The notes under the pieces are model-generated. The model was not told the DNA's origin and did not search any database. It saw nothing but the letters and a program-made list of their open reading frames with translations. A stretch of 5,179 nt of DNA. Origin: Alphaproteobacteria bacterium. Its GTDB lineage: Bacteria; Pseudomonadota; Alphaproteobacteria; Puniceispirillales; UBA1172. This document shows, one piece after another, positions 1 through 4,449 of the stretch (its first letter is position 1; each line of letters opens with the position of its first letter). Where the stretch lies: NCBI GenBank assembly GCA_023259875.1, contig JALRFL010000139.1, positions 1-5,179 on the forward strand. The letters run 5' to 3'. A program made the translations under genes and the position numbers.

Positions 1-1352
1 ATTTTAGCGAGATACATCGCCACCTGCCGAGGCCTTACGATGCTGCGCGCGCGGCGCTTTGAATACATTTCTGTTTGGCGAATATTGTAATATCGGGCGA
101 CTTCGCGCTGAATGGCATCAATGGAAATCTGAACCGAGCTGGCACGCAAAAGATCGCTCAACACCTCATGCACCGTATCAATCGTCACAGGCATGCCAAA
201 GAGAGAGGAATAAGCTGACAACCGGTTTAACGCCCCTTCGAGTTCACGCACATTAGAGGTAATTTTATGCGCCAGATATTCCATCACCTTTTGCGGCAAT
301 TCGATATTTTCTTGCTCTGCCCGTGATTGCAAAATCCCCAGCCGCAATTCAAAAGTCGTGGGTTGAATATCAGCCACCATGCCCCAGTTAAGCCGCGATC
401 TTAGCCGTTCTTCCATGCCGCCTAAATTGGTTGGGGATTTGTCCGCCGAAAGAATAATCTGACGGTTTTGATCAATCAGGGCATTAAAGGTATGGAAAAA
501 CTCTTCTTGTGTGCTGTCTTTCCCACTAATGAACTGAACATCATCAACCATCAGAACATCAACTGACCGGAACTGTTCCTTAAATTGCATGGTGTCGCGA
601 TAGCGAAGGGCGCGGATAAAGCGATACATGAATTTTTCCGCTGACAGATAGACCACTTTACGCGATGGGTCACGCCGCCGGATTTGCCAAGCAATAGCAT
701 GCATCAAATGGGTTTTGCCCAAGCCCACACCACCATGCAAAAACAGTGGATTAAATGATGGCGTATCGGATTCCGCCGCACGCATAGCCGCGGCATAGGC
801 CAGCTCATTAGGTTTGCCGACAATAAAATTCTCAAAGGTCATCCGCGGGTCAAGAACACCGCCAAGCTCATCCCCACTATCGGTAGGCCGAGCGGCAGAT
901 AGTGCCGTTGACGGTGAGGCGTGGTGATCTGAACCTGCAGGATGAGCAGGGGTAAGTTTAGGATTTGGTTTTTCAGGCATCACCGGCGCGTGTTGGCGAT
1001 GCTCAACCCGAACTTGCCGAATATCCCTAATTTCTGCCTGCCAATACATCCGCAGACGATCCGCGTATTGGCTGTTAACCCGTGAGGCCACCAAACTTGA
1101 CCCGGAATAAAGGATCATCACCCCGTGATCCAACTTGCCAAAATCAAGCCCTTTAATCCAATTCCGCCAGACATTATCCCCCAGATCAGACCGCGCCCTA
1201 TCCTGAACCCGGCTCCATCCGGCGACAATTTTATCATTGATGTGATCATCAACATATTCAGCCCTAGGCGGTGAGGCCGTGTCAGATAGATCAAAATGGC
1301 TTTCTGGTGTGTTCTGGTGAAGGGGCGATTTGATTTGGTCAGATGATGCCAT
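1..1352 (-). CDS. dnaA: Chromosomal replication initiator protein DnaA (C-terminus cut by window edge)
   Basis: DnaA is the AAA+ ATPase that binds DnaA boxes, unwinds oriC and loads the helicase; it also acts as a transcription factor. I translated the minus strand by hand: 450 residues are visible before the window edge. Domain I is at about 45-118 and a Pro/His/Ser-rich linker (domain II) at about 119-165. AAA+ domain III starts near 170, with Walker A GGVGLGKTH (207-215), Walker B LMVDD (267-271), sensor I around LSADKSP (301-307), the ERLRSRL arginine-finger segment (315-321) and sensor II SNVRELEGALNRL (366-378). Domain IV begins near 405 and stops at RPRQVAMYLAK (440-450), so the DnaA signature helix and roughly the last 50 residues lie outside. 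The ATG at 1352 is the only ATG in the open frame (upstream stop at 1398-1400) and has an AGGGAG site 9 nt before it. About 40 residues precede domain I, a somewhat long N-terminal tail. Identification is secure. Confidence 0.98.
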   Translation of the reverse strand, partial: MASSDQIKSPLHQNTPESHFDLSDTASPPRAEYVDDHINDKIVAGWSRVQDRARSDLGDNVWRNWIKGLDFGKLDHGVMILYSGSSLVASRVNSQYADRLRMYWQAEIRDIRQVRVEHRQHAPVMPEKPNPKLTPAHPAGSDHHASPSTALSAARPTDSGDELGGVLDPRMTFENFIVGKPNELAYAAAMRAAESDTPSFNPLFLHGGVGLGKTHLMHAIAWQIRRRDPSRKVVYLSAEKFMYRFIRALRYRDTMQFKEQFRSVDVLMVDDVQFISGKDSTQEEFFHTFNALIDQNRQIILSADKSPTNLGGMEERLRSRLNWGMVADIQPTTFELRLGILQSRAEQENIELPQKVMEYLAHKITSNVRELEGALNRLSAYSSLFGMPVTIDTVHEVLSDLLRASSVQISIDAIQREVARYYNIRQTEMYSKRRARSIVRPRQVAMYLAK

Positions 1353-1361
1353 ATGTAACCG

Positions 1362-1367
1362 CTCCCT
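1362..1367 (-). promoter_or_regulatory. dnaA ribosome binding site
   Basis: On the minus strand the hexamer AGGGAG lies 9 nt before the dnaA ATG, followed by GCGGTTACAT. It is a good Shine-Dalgarno match and supports the chosen start. The same six bases are the right arm of a predicted long-range pairing with 1458-1463. Confidence 0.8.
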
Positions 1368-1463
1368 AGGTTGTGGCTTTGGCAAAGCCAGTGTAAATCA
1401 TATCCCTCATACGGTGGATTTTAGCGTCAAAAGCCAACCCGTCTTTGGCAACAACCTAAAAAG
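1362..1463 (-). promoter_or_regulatory. Candidate structured 5' leader of dnaA masking its Shine-Dalgarno sequence
   Basis: Read as minus-strand RNA, bases 1463-1451 (CUUUUUAGGUUGU) pair without interruption with 1374-1362 (ACAACCUAGGGAG): 13 pairs, ten Watson-Crick and three G-U. The AGGGAG binding site is entirely inside this helix, opposite a run of five U. Inside the closed loop are two further stems: GCCAA/UUGGC (1449-1445 with 1437-1433) and a 7-bp UGGCUUU/AAAGCCA hairpin with a 3-nt loop (1390-1384 with 1380-1374). The segment UUGGCUUUU at 1437-1429 could also pair with 1380-1374, so alternative folds exist. The pairing is visible in the sequence; a regulatory role is inferred and requires that transcription starts upstream of 1463, which I cannot show. 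Confidence 0.4.
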
Positions 1464-1697
1464 GCCTCGACAAAGATGTGAGCAACCACCGAATGATTTA
1501 TGGTCTGACAACGATGTTTTCACCGAACACTTTGCGAAGTCGGCTTTTTTATTCCTTGTCATAAGAGGCCATATTTTCAGAACTGGCCGAAGCCTTCAAG
1601 ACATTTTCTGACAAAGGATGCGCCATATCCGCGTCAAGTTTTTTTTTACTGAAATTGATCAAGAGTTATCAAGGGATTGTCAGCTTTTCCTAAAAAG

Positions 1698-1713
1698 AAA
1701 AAAATATTTTTTT
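1698..1713. repeat. 16-bp perfect A/T palindrome (A7-TA-T7)
   Basis: Seven A, then TA, then seven T form a perfect self-complementary 16-mer, flanked on the left by another A-rich stretch. It is the most AT-rich point upstream of dnaA. It has no GC stem, so it is a poor intrinsic terminator. It could bend DNA, melt easily, or bind a nucleoid protein; none of these is demonstrated. Confidence 0.6.
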
Positions 1714-1785
1714 GCTGGCAATCTGATGCGGTTTTCACGCTGTCTGCATGCGTTAATTTTTTGCTCTCATCGGAAAAATTGTTGA

Positions 1786-1867
1786 GAATCAGTAGTCGAA
1801 TCGAACAACATAAGAATTGATATTAGGAACGCTATCTTAAAGTATCATCATGACCATTCTGCGATTC
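1786..1867. promoter_or_regulatory. Cluster of three GANTC (CcrM-type) sites upstream of dnaA
   Basis: GANTC occurs at 1786-1790 (GAATC), 1798-1802 (GAATC) and 1863-1867 (GATTC), three sites in 82 bp of non-coding DNA; I found none between 1353 and 1785. GANTC is the target of the cell-cycle methyltransferase CcrM found in many alphaproteobacteria, and in Caulobacter dnaA transcription responds to methylation of such sites. Whether this organism has CcrM cannot be seen here. The sites lie more than 430 bp from the dnaA start, so a role depends on where the promoter is. Confidence 0.35.
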
Positions 1868-1870
1868 TAT

Positions 1871-1902
1871 AAAAGCAAAAAGCCTGTCATGCGACAGGCT
1901 TT
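1871..1902 (-). terminator. Rho-independent terminator of rpsT
   Basis: The minus-strand transcript reads AAAGCCUGUC, a four-base loop GCAU, then GACAGGCUUU: a perfect 10-bp stem (1902-1893 with 1888-1879). It is followed by a U-rich tail, UUGCUUUUAU. It begins 51 nt after the rpsT stop codon and separates rpsT from dnaA transcription. It is the clearest terminator in the window. Confidence 0.88.
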
Positions 1903-1917
1903 GTGATCAGGCTTTGT
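1895..1917. repeat. 10-bp tandem direct repeat CAGGCTTTGT at the rpsT terminator
   Basis: CAGGCTTTGT occurs at 1895-1904 and again at 1908-1917, with a 13-nt period. The copy at 1895-1904 overlaps the 5' arm of the rpsT terminator in the minus-strand RNA; the other lies just upstream of it. Either copy of ACAAAGCCUG could therefore pair with the single CAGGCUUU on the 3' side, giving two possible terminator stems. Confidence 0.6.
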
Positions 1918-1953
1918 CTCACCCAAAACATAGGGCTATTGCCTAAGGTCAAA

Positions 1954-2220
1954 TTACGCGGCAAGCGCCTTGATACGCGCAGACAAGCGAGACAGTTTTC
2001 TGGACATAGTGTTTTTGTGGAAAATGCCCTTAGTTACGCCGCGGTGCATTTCAGGCTGTGCCATTTTAAGAGCGTCGCGCGCGGCGCCCTCATCACCTTT
2101 TGCAATGGCCATTTCGACCTTTTTAATAAAAGTCCGAATACGGCTACGGCGGTCACGGTTGATTGCTTCAAAAGACTCGTTACGACGAATCCGCTTTTTT
2201 GCTGATTTATGGTTGGCCAT
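1954..2220 (-). CDS. rpsT: 30S ribosomal protein S20
   Basis: S20 is a small, basic, helical protein that binds 16S rRNA early in assembly of the small ribosomal subunit. The 88-residue product has the usual family length and opens with the hallmark MANHKSAKKRIRRNE, is rich in Lys/Arg, and ends SRKLSRLSARIKALAA. The open frame extends 56 codons further upstream, but that extension runs over the promoter region and has no family resemblance. The ATG at 2220 is preceded by GAGGAA with a 6-nt gap, which decides the start. The gene has its own likely promoter and a strong terminator, so it is probably monocistronic. In E. coli S20 represses its own translation; nothing in this leader proves that here. 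Identification is certain from the N-terminus. Confidence 0.98.
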   Translation of the reverse strand: MANHKSAKKRIRRNESFEAINRDRRSRIRTFIKKVEMAIAKGDEGAARDALKMAQPEMHRGVTKGIFHKNTMSRKLSRLSARIKALAA

Positions 2221-2226
2221 GAGCCA

Positions 2227-2232
2227 TTCCTC
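2227..2232 (-). promoter_or_regulatory. rpsT ribosome binding site
   Basis: GAGGAA on the minus strand lies 6 nt before the rpsT ATG. It selects the MANHKS start over an in-frame ATG six codons upstream at 2238 (MDEEWL), which has no comparable site before it. Confidence 0.75.
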
Positions 2233-2250
2233 ATCCATTAATTCAAGAAG

Positions 2251-2269
2251 TTGGGGTGTAATGCCCCAA
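2251..2269. repeat. Inverted repeat over the rpsT -10 region
   Basis: TTGGGG and CCCCAA form a perfect 6-bp inverted repeat around a 7-base centre (TGTAATG on the plus strand). The -10 hexamer of the predicted rpsT promoter lies within it. The placement fits an operator, or a weak hairpin ending transcription from the upstream mutM unit. It lacks a clean U-run, so the terminator reading is doubtful. Confidence 0.4.
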
Positions 2270-2286
2270 GATCCAATGATTGTCAA
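2258..2286 (-). promoter_or_regulatory. Probable rpsT promoter
   Basis: A perfect -35 hexamer TTGACA (2286-2281) is followed, after 17 nt, by CATTAC (2263-2258), a weak -10 that keeps the A, T and A of TATAAT at positions 2, 3 and 5. Transcription would start near 2251, about 30 nt before the rpsT ATG. The ideal -35, ideal spacing and position before a highly expressed gene support it; the poor -10 is the weak point. Confidence 0.55.
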
Positions 2287-2347
2287 GGCTTTCCTCTGAT
2301 ATTCCTTATCCGCCTTATTTGTTTTGTGGTAGCGGCGACACGAAAGC

Positions 2348-2695
2348 CTATCGGGGCATGATAGTGATTTTCCATAACGGCGTGCCACTGGCTTTGGCAG
2401 AGCTGATCATCATTTGCTCACCTTCTCTGGTCCAGACAAGGGCTGAAGCCGACTCCCACCCAAGGGGGGGCAAAGCCATATCGTAATATGATGCCAAATC
2501 AGAACCGGACAGTTCCCCTGAGGCATAAATCACGACAATTCGCCCATCTGGGCTATCAAAGGCAAATCCCAGATCGGTTTCGATTTCCATTCCCGGCATC
2601 ACCGGAACATCACCTATCCATCGCTGTTGCGGTGTTTCGGCGCGAAGCGCTGTTGTCAGCAACAGCATCATAATGATTGATATCAAAACTTTCAT
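2348..2695 (-). CDS. Small secreted protein of unknown function, downstream of mutM
   Basis: The 115-residue product starts with a clear Sec signal peptide: Lys at position 2, a hydrophobic core at about 3-16 and a likely signal peptidase I site after ALRA (residue 19). The mature protein would be about 96 residues and periplasmic. There is no lipobox and no cysteine, and no other membrane segment. Recognisable patches are DVPVMPGM (29-36), FDSPDGRIV (46-54), PPLGW (76-80) and REGE (90-93). They remind me of a conserved uncharacterised alphaproteobacterial family, from memory only. The start ATG lies 14 nt after the mutM stop, with AAGG overlapping that stop as a weak, rather distant binding site. 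This spacing suggests cotranscription with mutM. No function can be assigned from the sequence. That it is a real gene is supported by the intact signal peptide and operon-like spacing. Confidence 0.82.
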   Translation of the reverse strand: MKVLISIIMMLLLTTALRAETPQQRWIGDVPVMPGMEIETDLGFAFDSPDGRIVVIYASGELSGSDLASYYDMALPPLGWESASALVWTREGEQMMISSAKASGTPLWKITIMPR

Positions 2696-2709
2696 ACTTC
2701 ATTCTTACC

Positions 2710-3621
2710 TTATCGTTGGCATTGAGGGCAATAGAAACTCGAACGTCCAGACTGTCTGATCATTTTAATTGGGGTTTTGCATTGATGGCATGTCTCCCCT
2801 TCGCGGCCATAGACATGAAGCTTTTGCACAAAATAGCCGATTTCACCACCGGGCTGAACATGGTCACGCAAGCTTGTTCCGCCTGCGGCAATTGCTCGCC
2901 TTAAAACATCTTTTACCGCACCGGTTAAGGTTTCGATCCGTGCTGTGCTGATATTTCCTGCTTGCCTTTTTGGGGATATGCCTGCCTGATACAGCGCTTC
3001 AGACGCATAAATATTGCCTATCCCTGAGACAACCTGTTGATCCAGCAACGCGGCCTTAATGCTGGTCTTTCGCCCCTTGATGGCGGTCATTAAGGCCGCT
3101 CCATTCCATTGATTGCCTAGGGGTTCTGCCCCTAATGTTCTTAATAAAGGGTGCTGGTCTTGGTCTTGCCTTAAGATTAACTGCGCGCCACCAAAACGGC
3201 GCGGATCATTAAGCACCATGATTGTCGATGCCCCTGCGTGATCATGGTTTTGATCCTGACCTGCCCATATGATGAGATGATCATGTTTTTGCGGTTGCGG
3301 CGGATGATGATCTGGCGGATAGATTCGCACCGATCCCGACATCCCAAGATGCAGCAAAAGGCACCAATCCTTGGTTTTTTTTGCCTCCTCGTCCTTGGGC
3401 TGTTCTTGTCTATTTCCGCTTTTGCTAGTGATATCGATCAGCAGATATTTTGCCCGCCGCCTTACCCCCATGATCACGCCGCCAGTGATGCGTTCTGGCA
3501 GATTTTCAGGGATTGGCCAGCGCATCCGTTTATCTGAGATGATGACTTTGCGGATCAGCAAGCCTTGCATCTGGTTTTCCATCGCTGTGCGAACGGTTTC
3601 AACTTCTGGCAGTTCCGGCAT
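2710..3621 (-). CDS. mutM: Formamidopyrimidine-DNA glycosylase (Fpg/MutM)
   Basis: MutM removes oxidised purines such as 8-oxoguanine and formamidopyrimidines and cleaves the abasic site (bifunctional glycosylase/AP lyase). The 303-residue product starts MPELPEVETVR, so the catalytic N-terminal proline (residue 2), Glu3 and Glu6 are present. Also visible are RRAKYL with the active-site Lys58, HLGMSG (91-96), NDPRRFG (138-144), GIGNIYASEALY (200-211, DNA-binding helix-two-turn-helix) and a C-terminal zinc finger with Cys278, Cys281, Cys298 and Cys301 plus the SGRSSFYC loop. All key residues look intact. It is longer than the usual 270-290 residues: about 20 extra charged residues lie at 66-86 and a His/Gln/Asp-rich stretch at 104-130. 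The ATG at 3621 has AAGGAAG 9 nt upstream, and the Pro2 requirement fixes this start. It is divergent from ubiE and probably heads a unit with the secreted-protein gene. Confidence 0.97.
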   Translation of the reverse strand: MPELPEVETVRTAMENQMQGLLIRKVIISDKRMRWPIPENLPERITGGVIMGVRRRAKYLLIDITSKSGNRQEQPKDEEAKKTKDWCLLLHLGMSGSVRIYPPDHHPPQPQKHDHLIIWAGQDQNHDHAGASTIMVLNDPRRFGGAQLILRQDQDQHPLLRTLGAEPLGNQWNGAALMTAIKGRKTSIKAALLDQQVVSGIGNIYASEALYQAGISPKRQAGNISTARIETLTGAVKDVLRRAIAAGGTSLRDHVQPGGEIGYFVQKLHVYGREGETCHQCKTPIKMIRQSGRSSFYCPQCQR

Positions 3622-3666
3622 ATTTATAGTCTTCCTTTATTTTCCTTAGCTGGTATATGCTGAGAC
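3622..3666. promoter_or_regulatory. Compact divergent promoter region between mutM and ubiE
   Basis: Only 45 bp separate the two start codons, so promoters for both directions must lie here and in the flanking coding ends. On the minus strand TATACC (3657-3652) could be a mutM -10, giving a leader of roughly 24 nt. On the plus strand the TATATG around 3654-3659 could serve ubiE with almost no leader. Neither has a convincing -35. The mutM site AAGGAAG (3637-3631) is clear; before ubiE there is only a weak GAG. Confidence 0.35.
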
Positions 3667-4449
3667 ATGACCAAACGCACCTCTGATCAAGCCGCCGCTC
3701 ATGACACGACTGACGCGTTGATTGATTTTGGGCATGAGCTTATTCCAGCCGCCCAAAAACAGCAACGCGTTAACGATGTCTTTCGTTCTGTGGCGTCATC
3801 TTATGATATCATGAATGATGTGATGAGTCTTGGCATCCACCGACTTTGGAAAGACAGCCTGATCAATCTGATTTCCCCTGAACCTGGCCACCGTCTTATT
3901 GATCTGGCTGGCGGCACGGGCGATATCGCGGCGCGGTTTTTGTCCCGCGGTGGTGGTAATGCGGTGATTTGTGATGTGAATCCTGCGATGATACACGCTG
4001 GCAGGGATCGCCCTTTGATGCGCCCTTATCAAGACCAGTTGCAATGGGTTGCCGGTGACGCCAGTCAGCTTCCTTTTCCTGATGCTTCTGCGGATGTGAT
4101 CACCATTTCCTTTGGTCTTCGCAATGTGACGGATCGGAACGCGGCTCTTGCTGAAGCGCACCGTGTGCTTAAACCCTCTGGCCGTTTTTTCTGCCTTGAG
4201 TTCAGCCATGTTCGCAAACGCTCATTATCTGCGTTATACGCCCTCTGGTCTGAGCTTCTTCCAGGGATCGGGGCTATTATTGCTAAGGATGCCGCCTCTT
4301 ATCGGTATTTGGTCGAATCGATTAAGCGGTTTCCTGATCAAGAAACCCTTGCTGCCATGATGGGTGCTGCAGGCTTTGCCCGTATTCGGCATCGGGATCT
4401 TAGTGGCGGCATCGCGGCTATTCATTGCGGCTGGAAAGCGGCGCAATGA
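3667..4449 (+). CDS. ubiE: Ubiquinone/menaquinone biosynthesis C-methyltransferase UbiE
   Basis: UbiE is the SAM-dependent methyltransferase that adds the ring C-methyl group to the 2-polyprenyl-6-methoxy-1,4-benzoquinol intermediate in ubiquinone synthesis. The 260-residue product has the normal family length. It shows the N-terminal signature VFRSVASSYDIMNDVMSLG (38-56) with HRLWK after it. The SAM-binding motif is DLAGGTGDIA (79-88), the acidic strand end is around D103, and GDASQLPF is at 130-137. The UbiE-typical FGLRNVTD (149-156), RVLKPSG (166-172) and EFSHV (178-182), and the C-terminal SYRYLVESIKRFPDQ (211-225) and HCGWK (253-257), complete the fold. A stop codon at 3661-3663 just upstream makes the ATG at 3667 the first possible start; its binding site is weak, so a near-leaderless transcript is possible. 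Its end overlaps ubiB by ATGA. Since UbiB is a ubiquinone factor, the pair points to the ubiquinone rather than menaquinone pathway. Confidence 0.97.
   Translation: MTKRTSDQAAAHDTTDALIDFGHELIPAAQKQQRVNDVFRSVASSYDIMNDVMSLGIHRLWKDSLINLISPEPGHRLIDLAGGTGDIAARFLSRGGGNAVICDVNPAMIHAGRDRPLMRPYQDQLQWVAGDASQLPFPDASADVITISFGLRNVTDRNAALAEAHRVLKPSGRFFCLEFSHVRKRSLSALYALWSELLPGIGAIIAKDAASYRYLVESIKRFPDQETLAAMMGAAGFARIRHRDLSGGIAAIHCGWKAAQ

Larger units (their letters stand above)
1353..1870. other. Long non-coding region upstream of dnaA
   Basis: About 520 bp lie between the rpsT terminator and the dnaA start, with no convincing gene on either strand. The dnaA-proximal third holds the structured leader. The middle, about 1636-1715, is very AT-rich, with a nine-T run (plus strand, 1639-1647) and an A7TAT7 palindrome. 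The distal end holds three GANTC sites. I searched for dnaA promoters: a TATGAT hexamer sits at 1402-1397 on the minus strand, but the nearest good -35 (TTGACG, 1430-1425) is 22 nt away, which is too far, so no promoter is called. Only degenerate DnaA-box-like sequences were seen (minus strand TTGCTCACA at 1485-1477; plus strand GTTTTCACC at 1516-1524 and GTTTTCACG at 1731-1739). Confidence 0.7.

Noticed and set aside
1540..1552. Plus-strand terminator suggested by a T-run after GTCGGC
   Set aside because: There is no matching GC-rich stem before the T-run and no plus-strand gene to terminate.
1330..1611. Plus-strand open frame of 93 codons across the dnaA start
   Set aside because: It is antisense to the dnaA start and leader, has no recognisable motif, and its composition looks like chance translation of non-coding DNA.
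1751..1770. CtrA-type binding site around the TTAA at 1753-1756
   Set aside because: No second TTAA at the required 7-nt spacing is present.
1353..1870. Chromosomal replication origin upstream of dnaA
   Set aside because: AT-rich DNA and a palindrome are present, but there are no good DnaA boxes, only two-mismatch matches, and in many alphaproteobacteria oriC is elsewhere.
1903..2299. Plus-strand open frames opposite rpsT
   Set aside because: They are shadows of the strongly conserved rpsT gene and have no independent support.
2221..2388. 56-codon N-terminal extension of rpsT
   Set aside because: The conserved S20 start MANHKS with a good binding site is at 2220; the extension covers the promoter and the end of the neighbouring gene.
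3238..3649. Plus-strand open frames opposite mutM, one with a hydrophobic stretch
   Set aside because: They lie antisense to a well-supported mutM; the hydrophobic run is the complement of its charged insertion.
3796..4446. Minus-strand open frames opposite ubiE
   Set aside because: All ubiE motifs read cleanly on the plus strand; these are antisense shadows.
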